Origin: Nelumbo lutea
Lineage: Eukaryota > Streptophyta > Magnoliopsida > Proteales > Nelumbonaceae
Assembly (NCBI GenBank): GCA_022828595.1
Contig: JAKGHH010000006.1
Location: 9,300,633-9,364,632 of the forward strand
Direction of reading: 5' to 3'
Length of the DNA: 64,000 nt
Under the pieces are notes generated by a model that saw only the letters and a list, made by a program, of their open reading frames with translations, had not been told where the DNA came from and ran no database searches. The position numbers and the translations under genes were made by a program. Numbering within the stretch: position 1 is the first letter of the stretch; the number at the start of each line of letters is the position of its first letter. Positions 22,976-34,259 of the stretch are shown here, one piece after another.

Positions 22976-23002
22976 CGTGCAACGCACGCTCACTTTTACT
23001 AG
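22976..23002 (+). other. Helitron-like 3' terminus (hairpin plus CTAG)
   Basis: CGTGC AAC GCACG forms a 5-bp stem with a 3-nt loop (22976-22988). Ten bases later comes CTAG (22999-23002) and then the expected host T. Spacing and CTRR ending fit Helitron 3' ends; the stem is short. Confidence 0.6.
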
Positions 23003-23237
23003 TGTAAATAAATATTTATAATATATTATTTATTATTTAAAATATAATATTTATATATTTATATATTTTCTTATAATATATATTGGAAATATAAAAGAAA
23101 AAACAAAAAACTGATTAACTAAACCAGTCAACCGATTAACTATTCGGCTTCAATCTGATTTTGATTACCGATTTTCCAAAAACCGGCAACCCTAATTCAA
23201 TTTCAAAAATAGGCTTATCGAACCGTGAACATCCCTA
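23003..23237 (+). repeat. right half of a TAGGGGTG-family MITE
   Basis: It starts inside the AT-rich centre (AATATTTATAATATATTATT) and runs through AACCAGTCAACCGATTAAC to GAACCGTGAACATCCCTA. The left half is absent; it is cut by the Helitron-like end. Confidence 0.6.
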
Positions 23238-23789
23238 TTCGTGAGTAGAGATGTAAGAATAGCTTATGCGTAGCAGATCCTAACCCTCTTGAGGGAGTAG
23301 TTGCAACTCATAGTGCCTAGTGCCACCATAAAGTATAGCACTTTCTCTTAATTGCGTTCATGGTAGCAGCACTCGCAACCCCGAATAAAAGATGGACGAT
23401 GAAAAAATAATTTCCATCACTGACTTGTCCATATTTTATTAGAGGTTGCAACTTTTTTGCGACTAGGGTTGTCAATGCACCGGTTATAGGTTGGACCATC
23501 TATATCAAAATTAATTTGGATAAATTGGATAGACTAATAAGACATAAAACTGGACCAATCTAGACCAAATGGTTCAATGTATTTATTAGATTGGATTGGA
23601 CCTGATCCATCCATAATGAATTTATATTGGATTAGGTCGGATTGAATTCGTAATAGAACATTATCATTGATTCTATAGCTTATTGAACAGCCATCATGTT
23701 TAATTAATCCTTGCTCGTTCCAACCAGCATCTGCAGTCTGTGCATCATCGTTTGAATGTTTTCTTCAAACATTTGTAGCCAGACAATTC

Positions 23790-24060
23790 TAATCACCAAT
23801 TTTTAGGTCGACAGTTTGATCGTCCAGTCCGATTTGAATGGGTAGTCCTTTCCAATTTAAAAAAAAAAAAAACAACAACAACAACAAAAAAACCATTGAA
23901 TAGATTGAATAAATCAATGATTCGACCGTTTGGGTCTATAAATCGTTGACCAAATCAATCATTTTTAGCCAAAAACCGGGTTAAGGGTTAAAATGAAACC
24001 GATTCTCTGGATGATTCCGAACGGTCCGACCGTCCCATTCAAAGGCGGCTTGCAAACACT
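23790..24060. repeat. relative of the CATGGTTTTTAAAA hAT MITE family, reverse sense
   Basis: It shares GACCGTTTGGGTC, CGTTGACCAAATCAATC and ATGAAACCGATTC with the other members. An A-rich run with ACAACAACA lies near 23858-23893. Ends are approximate. Confidence 0.45.
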
Positions 24061-25820
24061 GGTATATATATACTGCACTTGAAACAGGTAAACGAGGATT
24101 AACCCTGAGCTTGAAATCTTGGATGTCTGCAGTGTGCACTCTGCAGCGACCTATGCGCTTAACACTTCAATCATGCACATAAACCCCACGTCAACTTTCA
24201 TAGATGGGGCCCATGTTATCAACTGATTTGGTGGGTCATGATTGGCCCATTTGAAACACTGCCCAAGGCCAAGAAAAACGAAGAGAGACATGAATACGCG
24301 GAATCGACTGTGAATAAAAGTCATAAGCCATTGCTGCCACCTATCAGTGTTGGACAGCTGTTTCAACCTGCACGTGAGGCCCCAATTTCCATTAAGTCCA
24401 AACAACTGTCCAAAGGACCAAAACTGATAAACAATAATACAACATTATTGACAGCCCAAAGTCATGTGTCGAACGCCTTGAAGGGCTATTGATTACTTTG
24501 AATTATCCACAAAAGTCTCTTCTCGTTGTGAAGCAGCTCTTTTTGCCGACACTTAGAAAAGTATAACGACCAACTCAGCCTTGTGCTCTTCTATAATCTT
24601 TGGCCCACATTTGCTAGTTGCTAGTCCAATGTCCCAAAATCCTAACCCCCCAGCCGGCTTCTAGGCTTGAACAAAGTAGGTAAGTGTGTAAATGGATCGG
24701 ACATGATGCTATTTAATTGAAAGTCTAATCTTTTATATATATATATATATATATATAAAATAGTTAAAAAATATCTGTTTTTTTTTTTGTTTTTTATTTA
24801 AACTGTTACATTTTCTTTTTTCTTTTAATAATTTATTAAGTTTTTATAAAATTAATTCAGATCAGATCAGATTCAGATATCTGATATCTTGATCAGATTC
24901 AAATTTAAATAGGTATTTATGCAATCTGATCAAACTTTGGATTGTACTTGAATATACCCTTATTCGGAATCTGATCCGTCCTTAAAATTATGCCAGCACT
25001 AGCGAGTCGTAGCAAGTGTACCAGATAGAGCGTTCAACAGGTTGGGTTTGAGTTGGGAATTGGGATAGGGTAAAACCTGTCAAAGTCCAGGAGCTGAACC
25101 AGATCCTATAGATTTATAATTTTGGACCAAGAACTGAACCGATTGGTTCTTAGATTCATCGGGTTTAACTTGATGAACCCAATTATAATAAACCTGCATA
25201 TAATTATATATTTGGCTGGAGTTGTGTATGAATTGATTCAGGATAAGGTAGAACCGATCCCAATCAATAACAATCGGGACCAAAAAAATAAGAATAGGAA
25301 CCCACCCATCAGTCTAAATCTTGATACCAAAACTGATAAAATATCCCTCAATATGTCATCAGGTCAAATGTGTATGTGTGTGGCTGGAAATGAATAGACG
25401 GTTAGAAGGAGAAGTAAAAACAGGAGAACACGTTTTAGGAATGACGGATTGATGGGTAAGCGGAGAATGATGCATTCAATTTCAACTATATATTATTGAA
25501 ATGGGATAACCTGTGATGCTGTAAAGATATGGTATCAAAAGAGTTTTGATCAATCAAGATTCACCCATAAATTTTGATAAATAATACCTTATTTGTTATT
25601 GCGTTTATGATTCTAGTTTATTGGTCAGTTGTTTTTGGGATATCATATTTTTTCCATACCATAGTCGAACTTGATTGAAATGGACAAGACACGGGAAGTG
25701 TCCAAATTAGCCTAAAATAAATTATGGTTGTTGGTTGTATTCATCGTTGTTATTTGAGATTCTGAATTGATTCGGAAAATGAAATGAAAAAAAAAAAAGA
25801 TTCCATTACCTCTAAGAGGG
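24061..25820. other. intergenic DNA, no recognised gene
   Basis: An open frame of 84 codons at 24238-24492 and others near 25080-25400 carry no family motif. A GATTCGGATC-type repeat lies around 24680-24990 with an (AT)n core near 24737-24758. Confidence 0.5.
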
Positions 25821-25821
25821 T

Positions 25822-26212
25822 GTTTGGCATCAATGTCATTGCTTCAGAAAATGGCTCTACGTAGGTGCCACATCAAAGAAAGCGGTGCTTCAAACAATGC
25901 CCTTTTGTTTGATACCATTTATTTATTTTTTTAATGTTACTCCAAACTATGTCTTAGAAATCGGAAAAGTGTGTTTTGGAGCAACGCCAAATTCAATGTT
26001 TTTTGAGTATGTGTTTGGCATTGAAGCTACATATACAAAACCATTTGTGAAAACGGTGTTGTATGTGTGGGTTAGGAACACTGTTTTCTAAGAAAACGAA
26101 GTTTTTTTTTTTTTGAAATGTTGTTGTCAGGTAAGACGGGGCAACAACAATACCTTCTGGTTGGTACCAGTGCTTCATATTTGTTTTCAGCATTGGTACC
26201 CATTATCCAATA
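25822..26212. repeat. two GTTTGGCATC-family MITE parts, head to head
   Basis: The stretch 25822-25995 is an inverted copy of the right half of the element at 59345-59759 (GTTTGGCATCAATG, GAAAATGG, GGTGCCACATC). From 26013 a forward left half follows (GTTTGGCATTGAAGC to CATTGGTACCCATTA). This is probably two insertions or a rearrangement. Confidence 0.6.
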
Positions 26213-27164
26213 CTTCTACTATGTATATTTATCTTACATCCAACGGTGGAAAAAATACCCATTTCATCTTATGATCCCAATTGTTGAATAGATTGTAAAA
26301 AAAAAAAAATCGAAAAATCATGAGGAAAATGGCAATATATATTATATAACAAATTAATAAAAAGCCTAAAACAAAATGCCGTAAAAATGATATAAAAATG
26401 GAGTAAATTACTGAGAAAATGTAATAATTTTAAAATACCATAATTTCGAAAAAAAAAAATGAACAACAATTAATAGATGTTGCATGGACTAATAAGGGAG
26501 TATCTTGACTTGAATTAGCAGTGACATCTCACTCTCAATACAAACAAAGCTTGATTTTGAATAAATGATCCAATTATTATATATCTTTTGGTGATAATTT
26601 AGAAGCCTTAATATGTTAAGCATATTAAAATCCATCAGTTACATGGTAAGCCTTATCAATGCTACCAACTGTATATATAAAGTTATTAATGGTAAGCCAT
26701 GCCGATATATATAAATTATGCGTATATAATTCGGTTAATATAAAAAAACAGGTTCAATTGGAACATGTAAAATTAATTGACAGTGATCACACTAATTCAT
26801 CAACGCATTCAATGAATTTAGTCGACCAAAACATGATGATTAAAATCATTTAAATACACCAAAACCAGAAAAAAACAACTCAGAATGCTTGAAGAATGTA
26901 TAGACTTGGTATCCAAGAATGTACAGCCTTCCGGTGAATGAAAGAATATTCTATACCTTCGGTGACCGAAGAGAAGGTAGAACTATAGATGTCGGACGAT
27001 CAGATTATGCAGGTAGACCTCTGGTAACTGGGAAAGGAAGAAAATGCATTCAACCTCCAACAGCTGAAAAAACACGGAAGAAGAAAATGTTTTAGGGTTC
27101 GCTAAAAGAGGAGAGAAGCATTTTACAATATGGTGCATTGCGATGCATCATATCAATTTAAATA
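26213..27164. other. AT-rich insert-like stretch, nothing coding recognised
   Basis: It separates a left half (ending CCCATTA) and a right half (starting near ATACACATT) of GTTTGGCATC-family sequence. Its edges read TCCAAT and ATTGGA, which could be short inverted ends. No motif of a known protein is present. Confidence 0.35.
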
Positions 27165-27392
27165 TAATACACATTGGATGCTACGTTACGAGTACATCAT
27201 GTTACTATTGGCAGCAACGAGCTTCAAATTGAAAAAACTTCAAATTTGGCGTTTCCCGAGACCACACTTTCTCAATTTTCAAGGTGTGGTTTGGGCAACG
27301 TTTTTTTTTTTATGGAAAAACGGTACCAAACATGTTTTCATTTTCTGGAGCACTGATTTTTCCAATATAGCACTGATGTGTCACCATTTTCT
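27165..27392 (+). repeat. right half of a GTTTGGCATC-family MITE, cut by gypsy element B
   Basis: It aligns with 59510-59740 (ACATCATGT..TTGGCAGCAA, ATGGAAAAACGG, GATGTGTCACCATTTTCTAGAG). The terminal AACAGCATTGATGCCAAAC is missing and is replaced by the remnant LTR of gypsy B. Confidence 0.75.
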
Positions 27393-27420
27393 AGAGGTCG
27401 GGCCAAATCACCCTCCATCA
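27393..27420 (-). repeat. remnant of the 3' LTR of gypsy B (28 bp)
   Basis: GAGGTCGGGCCAAATC and CCCTCCATCA match the end of the full LTR at 37100-37127 with one base difference in the overlap. Everything further left is MITE. About 866 bp of this LTR are lost. Confidence 0.8.
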
Positions 27421-27437
27421 ATTGCTCCCACTCCCTA
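27421..27437 (-). other. polypurine tract of gypsy B
   Basis: The plus strand ATTGCTCCCACTCCCTA is purine-rich on the element strand and directly adjoins the CATCA end of the LTR remnant. Confidence 0.75.
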
Positions 27438-27657
27438 CGCTGGCGGCGATGACCCAGCGCGGGGAGGTCATGACACGCCAGGTGGATTTGGCGTCGATAT
27501 TCATGCCGCTTTGTCGCGCGCTCCATCCAGTTGGACCGTTTAGTGCCCGGTTTGATAAAAAAATACCCGAGTCGTGTTTGGATTACGCACAGATCTCACG
27601 TGATTTGGACTTCGCGGACGTCAAAAACGCGCTAAACCGTTTAGCCATCCGAAGTAC

Positions 27658-29709
27658 GGGTGGCTTCGGGTCATCTGGCGTCCACTTCCCACCGAGGTCG
27701 GGAGCCAGATCAGTTCGGCCCTTCTATAATGACTTCAGAGAGGCTTCAGGACCTCATACAGAGGTTCTGCCTTTCTAAGGAACACTCATATAGCCTTCCC
27801 ACCGGCAACTTCCCATGGGAGCACGGTCCTGACGAGATCGTGATCTTTAGAGAGCAATTGATAATCGGGCTCCGACTTCCTCTTCACCCTTTGATCGTTG
27901 AGGTGTTGGTACACTTTAACATCACCCTGGACCAACTCCACCCAAACTCCATACGGAATGTGGTGGGGTCCATCTCTCTTTGCTTCGACCTTTCCCTCTC
28001 CATAGATTTAGATGTTCTCAGCACAATTTTGGCCATAAAGAATAGCGCTTCAGGCGCTCTCCCCGGGCACAGGCAATCCAACTACCAGTCCCCCCGCCTG
28101 GGTTTCAAACACATGCACAAGCTCCCGAGCAAAGTCCCAGCTTGGAAGCGGGACTACTTCGTAGTCCGAAGCAGTACGGGGTGGCCCTTCCCCACCAATT
28201 GAAGGATAGCCGTTCAAGACCCTGGTGTCATCCTAGACGGGAAGACCAAGAAGGTGCTCTAGTCATTGGCTCAGCTCGAGTTGAATTATAAAGACTTCAT
28301 TTCTGAGGAGAAGCTCGTCCAGGCGAGCTTGAGCCCGAGTAGGTTTTCCTTCACTTCGGATTTCTATTCATATGTTCACTTCGGGTTGCTGATGTCGTGT
28401 TTTGCTGCAGGTCCCATGGAGGCGAAGAGAATAGACAACCAGAAGCTCTTCCGCCAGATGAAGAGAAAGAAACGCGTAGCCAAGAAGGCGCGCGTTGAGT
28501 CCCCGCGAGCTTTAGCCGAGCCCCAACCTCCGCAGACTTCAGCCTCGGGGCCCAAGGTGGTGGCTGCGCCTGTTGTCGACCTGGAAGAAGGGGTCGTGCC
28601 TAAGGGGCCCGAGGTGATAGCAGAACCTGCTGGTAGGCCCACCGAGCCTGCTGTCAAGCCCACTGAACCTACTGGTGAAAGCGTTACCGAGGCCAATGAT
28701 GCTGTTGCTGGGGCTCATCCTGCCGAAGCTACCGCCAAGGCCTCTGAGAGTTCCACTCGTGATGTGGAGATGACGGCTTCCAACTCGGAGGGTCAGGAGA
28801 GCCAAACCGTCCTGAACCCCCAGTGCAGCCTGAAGAAGAGCAAGCTGGCTGCGTACCCAAGGGAGGTCAGCGAGTGGGCCGAACTCACTCCTGGTCAGCT
28901 CGACGCCTGAGCTACCACTTATACTATGGTGGTGTGTCTTTCCTCTCTTTCCTTCTCCCTTTTTTCTTTTTTTTTTTTGACTTCTCTCTTGACCGGTTTC
29001 CCTTTTATAGGTGAACACCGCCATTCACGCCTTGACCCTTCAATCAGATCGGCAACTGAGGCGGGCTCTGGAGGCCAAGAAGTCATCTTGCGCAACCCAT
29101 ACAGGGTTGAGGGCAGCTCGCTGTTAGGTCCACCGCCTGGAGAGTGACGCCTCAGCTCAGAAGAGCTTCATCGAGGTGTTAATGGCAGAAAAGGGGGAGC
29201 TGGCCTAAGACAAAGACAAGCTGAGGGCCGAGGTGAACGGCCTCAAGGTCCATCAGGAGGCCTTAGGGCTTGTGGTGAACAGACTCAAGGTTGAGCGGGA
29301 TGCCTTGAAGCTCAAGGTGCAGGGCCTCAAGGGGGTGAAGGGCAAGCTGGAACATGAAGTGGGGTACATCTAGGAAAACATAAGAGAGAATACTACAATC
29401 TTCGAGGGTGCTCTTGAGGAGGCCAAGACTCAGACCGTCATTGACTATGTCAATTCTTCAAGGTTCGACGATGTGATGACGGAGGTCTACCTTAAGGGCT
29501 TCAAACTTAGTCGGTGGCTGATCAGGCACCACTACCCCGACCTAGATACGAGGGCCATCACCACTTCATGGATCACTGACGACATCGTGCGCCAGTCAAA
29601 AGATGATCCAGATTCTGAAGATGAGGGTGCCGAAGATGAAGCAGAGGATGCTGGCCTAGTTACTACCCCCGAGGAGGTCCCTGACAGAGGCAATGAGCTT
29701 TTGAAGTAG
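27658..29709 (+). pseudogene. antisense gene of Tat gypsy B, decayed copy
   Basis: This is the counterpart of the plus-strand gene in element A, in the same position between integrase and the 3' LTR and again opposite to pol. It has FPWEHGPDEIVIFREQL, LHPNSIRNVVGS, VPAWKRDYF, an NLS-like MKRKKRVAKKARVE and a charged coiled-coil C-terminus ending in an acidic tail before the stop at 29707-29709. Both introns are at the same places: 28339-28410 (GTAGGT to TGCAG, frame kept) and 28932-29010. Stops at 28200 and near 28260, a frameshift before the second intron and further stops in the last exon break it. The N-terminus and the promoter region seen in A are deleted here. Confidence 0.75.
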
Positions 29710-30327
29710 TTTGCTCCCTGTATTTGTAAACTTAATCTCCATTGTAATATAGACGTTCTTAATGAAATTTGTGTACCAAACTTCCCGTAATGAAGAGATT
29801 TTTTCTTTCTTTTTGCCAAGAGTTTGTGCATTCTACCTTGTCGGAGTGGTCGTTCACCTCAAGCCGTTAATTTATCGAATTGAACTTCCGAGGTGGGAGT
29901 TTCTTAACGGCCATCGCGGCCCTGAACTATTTAGTAGGGGTAGCCTTGTGTATACCCAAGTGAGGGGCATAGTAGGGCTCATGCCCGACCTATCTGCACC
30001 TGAGGTAGTTTGCTGTCAGTTGTCCTTATGGGTTTAACTCTTCGCATGCCAAGGCAGGCTATTTGTCGTAAGGTTCGTGCCCGAGCCGCCTGCACCTCAG
30101 GTGCTGCAAGTGCTTAGTTCGTGCTGATGGGGCAACTTAGCTTTGTATGCTGCTAAGGTTTCTTCATTAGCTCCGCGTTTCAGCCCTTAGGCTGGAGGAG
30201 TGGCTCGTGGCCCACTCTCAAAGTTTGCCCATGCCATAGAGGCGACTGGGTCCTGTTGTGTCGAGGTCATATTAGCTCGGTATTCTGGCCCTTAGGCTTT
30301 GGGAGTGGGTCGTGGCCTACTCAATTC

Positions 30328-33300
30328 TTATAGATAGTATTGTCTTAGGTTGACAATATTCCATGCCCAAAGTACTCATTTCCCTTCAAGGGTCTCGAGC
30401 TCCTAAGTTCCCTCCCCGAGCACTCGCTTCACTTGGTAGGGACATTCCCAGTTGGACCCGAGCTTGTCAGTGCCGGGCTCAGGTACCATAACTTTATGAA
30501 GGGCCAGGTCGCCAACGCAGAGGTTCCGTCTCCTGACCCTGGTGTTATAGTACCGAGCTACTCTTTGCTGGTAGGCTACGGTCCTGATGTGCGCGAGGTC
30601 CCTCACTTAGTCGAGTAGATCGCGGTTGGTACGTAGCTCATCTTCGTTTGTCTGATCACTGTATGCTTCTAACCGTAGCGTAGGTACTTCGATCTCTGCG
30701 GGGATCACCCCTTTGATGTCTTAGGTGAGATTGAAGGGTGTTTCTCCCATGGCGGTCTTCTCCGTGGTTCGGTCGGCCCATAGAACATTGGGTAGTTCAT
30801 CTACCCATAATCCTTTAACTCGGTCCAGTCGTGCTTTTAGTCCACGGAGGATGCTCTGTTCATGACTTTTGCCTGGCCATTTGCTAGAGGGTGTGTGACT
30901 GAAGTAAAATTCTGTCGGATTCCCATGTCCTGGCACCAGTCTTGGAATTTGATATCCTTGAACTGCTTGCCATTGTCAGAAATCAATACCCATGGTAATC
31001 CAAAGCGGCACACGATGTTCTTCCAAAAGAAGTTTTGGACATTTCGGGCTATGATCGTTACAAGGGGTTCGGCCTCTACCCACTTGGTAAAGTAGTCCAC
31101 TGCCACTACTAAGAACTTCCTTCCACCCGTTGCTGGCGAGAATGACCCCAGTAGATCGATGCCCCATTGTGCAAAGGGCCATGGGCTGGTGAGATACTTG
31201 AGGTCGGCAGCGGGTTGATGGTGAATATTGGCATGTCTCTGGCATTTGTCACATTTTATAACAAACTCAATAGCGTATGCTTTCATTGTTGGCCAATAAT
31301 ACCCCTGTCGAAGTGCCTTCTGGGCGAGGGCTCGGCCCCCCAAGTGCCCGCCGCACAACCCCTCGTGAGTGTCACGGAGTACGAGCTCGTCTTCGGTAGG
31401 CCGCAAGCAACGCAGATAGGGGACCGTGTAGGATCTCCTGTACAGTCGTTCGTCTATCATGATGTATTTGGTTGCCTGACGTTGCACCCTTTTGGCTGCA
31501 TTGCGATCTGCAGGGAGGGTCCCGTGTACTAGGAAGCTCGTGAGTGGGTCAATCCAGCTCGGCTCTGCTTGAACGATGGGAGTGACCTCCTCTTCCCCCC
31601 TGAGAATGCTAGGCCGGAGCAAGTCCTCTATGTGCACAGTCCTCATGGTGATGTCGCTGGAGCTGGCTAGTCTAGACAGGGCGTCGACCTCAGCGTTCTC
31701 TGACCTTGGTATCTGCCTAATGAAGTGTGATTGGAAGTTGAGTAGGGCCTCTTTAACTTTGGTCAAGCAGGCAATCATAGTTGGCTCACAAGCTTCATAC
31801 TCGTTAGTGACCTGGTTAACCACGAGCTGGGAGTCGTTGTAGATAACAATGTGCTTTGCTTTTACTTCTCTGGCCAGGGTTAGTCCAACTATCAACGCTT
31901 CGTACTCTACTTCATTGTTAGACGTCGCGAACTCAAAGCATAGCACGTATTCCAGTTTCAAGCCGCTTGGTCCGTGTAGAACTATTCCGGCTCCACTGCC
32001 CTGTTGGTTTGAGGAGCCATCTACATGAAGGATCCAGGGCTCCTCATCCCAGCTCGCGGTTGGCCGAGTTAGGAGAGATGCCACACTGGCTACTACCTCA
32101 CGGGGTTCGGAGTCCAGCAGCTTGGGAGCTTCAGGCTCACCTGAGCTGGGAGGCTTGTGCTCAATCGGCCTGGGGACTTCGGAGCTGAATGTGCATTCGG
32201 CTATGAAATCTGCTAAGGCTTGGGCCTTGATGGCAGTTTGCGGCTTGTACTAGAGGTCATACTCGATGAGCCCAACGGCCCACTTCGTCAACCGACCAGA
32301 GACCTCGGGCTTAAGTAATACTTTCCTCAGAAGTTTGTCGGTGAGGACGATAACAGTATGAGCTTGGAAGTATGGGCGGAGCTTCCGAGCTGCAATTACC
32401 GGTGCGTATGCTAGTTTTTCTATCTCCGGGCATCTCATCTTTGCTCCCTGCAATACTTTACTAGCATAATAGATGGGTCGTTGGACCCGATCTACCTCCT
32501 TTATTAGCACTGAACTGACCACTTCGTCGCTTGTCGAGAGGTACAATTCTAAAACATTGCCCTCCTCGGGCCGGGTTAAGGTTGGCACACTAGCGAGGTA
32601 TTTCTTGAGCTCGTTGAACGCGAGCTGGCAGTCTTGGGTCCATTCGAACCCTTTGCTCTTAATTGCCTTAAAGAATGGCAGACAGCGGTCTACCGATTTA
32701 GACATGAAGCGGCTTAGGGCGGCTATGCGGCCATTCAACCTCTGAACCTCCTTCAACTTTCGGGGTGGTCTCATATCTAAAATGGCCTTAATCGTATCCG
32801 GGTTGCCTCAATGCCGCACCGGTTAACAATGTATCCTAGGAACTTGCCTGAGGTCACACCGAACACATACTTGTTTGGGTTCAGTCTCATATTAAACTTA
32901 CGCAAAATTTCAAAAACAGAATGCAAATCTTGTGTTAATACATGTGAGAATTGAGTTTTGACGACCATGTCGTCTACATAGCATTCTACTTTTCTACCAA
33001 TTAATGGCGCAAACAACTTATTTACAAGTCTTTGAAAGGTTGCCCCTACGTTTTTCAACCCGAAGGGCATAACCTTGTAACAGTACAGACCGAACTCTAT
33101 GACAAAGGCAGTATTTTCTTCGTCCGCCGGGTCCATCTTGATTTGGTTATAGCCCGAATAGGCATCTAAGAAACTCAGCAACTCGTGCCCTGAGGTCGCA
33201 TCCACCAAACGGTCAATTATGGGGAGTGGGAAGCAGTCTTTCGGGCAAGCTCGGTTTAGGTCGGTGTAGTCGATGCACATGCGCCACTTGCCGTTAGCCT

Positions 33301-34110
33301 TCTTTACAAGAACGGGGTTGGCTACTCAGCTCGGGTATTGGACTTCTCTTATGAAGTCAACTGCGAGGAGCTTCTTGACCTCCTCGTCGACCGCTTTCCG
33401 CCACTCCAGGGCTAGGTTGCGTTTCTTCTGTCTAACGGGCCTAACTACAAGATTAGTATTCAACTTGTGAGTTATGAGTTTGGGGTCTATACCAGGCATC
33501 TCTGTCGCGGACCATGCAAAAATATCTAAATTTTGAAGTAAGAAGCTTACCAGTTCGGATCGTAGGGGTTCCTAGACGAAAGCACCGATTTGAAGCATCC
33601 GAGCTGGGTTTACCGCTGAGGTTGGGACTGTGACAGTTTCTTCTGTGGGCGTGGCTCGTTCTTCACCTTGCTCCGTAGGTCGCTCCAGTTCTAGGTCGTC
33701 GACTACCTTGGTCTTTCCCTTCAAGGCGGTGACATAGCACTTGCGGGACTCGAGCTGGTCGCCCCGTGCTACCCCCACACCGAAGTCTATAAGGAACTTC
33801 ATAGCCAGATGGTAGGTGGAGACCACCACCCGCAGGACATGGGTGATCGGTCAACCTATTATGGCATTGTAGGGGGAGGGGGTCGCAACCACCAAGAAGT
33901 CGTGTTTGAATCTGACCACACAAGGCCATGTGCCGACCTCCACAGGTACTGTTACTTTCCCAAGGGGCCGGACTTCTTCTCCGCTGAAGCCCACCAAAGG
34001 AGTGTCTGTAGGATTCAGGTCACCTCTCTGCAACTGAAGCTAGTCATACGTAGCTTTGAAGAGGATGTCGGCTGAGCTACCTGAGTCGACAAGTGCACGC
34101 CTGACCTCGA
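30328..34110 (-). pseudogene. gypsy B pol: protease, RT, RNase H, second RNase H, integrase
   Basis: In element sense: protease with VDSGSSADILF (DSG codons at about 34079-34087) and PSPYNAIIG; RT with CIDYTDLNRACPKD, FLDAYSGYNQIKM, MPFGLKNVGATFQ and the active site YVDDMVVK; a frameshift near 32790; RNase H (VLTDKLLRKVLLK); an in-frame stop near 32249; the second RNase H (WILHVDGSSNQQGSG, YNDSQLVVNQV); integrase finger HEGLCGGHLGG and CDKCQRH, Asp in GIDLLGSF, Asp in ISDNGKQF, then a frameshift near 30850 around the catalytic Glu region. The C-terminus ends in a RQYYL-type tail with the stop at 30328-30330. The two RNase H domains place it in the Tat lineage. Confidence 0.9.
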
Positions 34111-34259
34111 AGTCGTTGATTCCTAGCTTTATTACAAGCGCGTCATCATGGGGATAGTGAACCCCTCGCGCATCATCTTCTGTGAGGAAGATTGACTCTT
34201 CTGTCCTCAGCCACTTTGGGGGTTCTGCTCCTCCCAGGTGGCCTCACGAACTGACGTCC

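Larger units (their letters stand above)
21030..23002 (+). mobile_element. possible Helitron 3' part: degenerate tandem array of about 230-280 bp units
   Basis: A shared start, GGTTCAACC..GGTCAAATGGATTAA.CCATGATGT followed by an AT-rich stretch, recurs near 21035, 21295, 21540, 22063, 22293 and 22917. Two of the intervals are long only because MITEs are inserted (21569-21811 and about 22325-22670). Corrected spacing is about 230-283 bp. The array ends in a small hairpin and CTAG before T, as Helitrons do. No Rep/helicase gene is present and no 5' end (TC...) was found, so it would be a non-autonomous and perhaps truncated copy. Confidence 0.5.
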
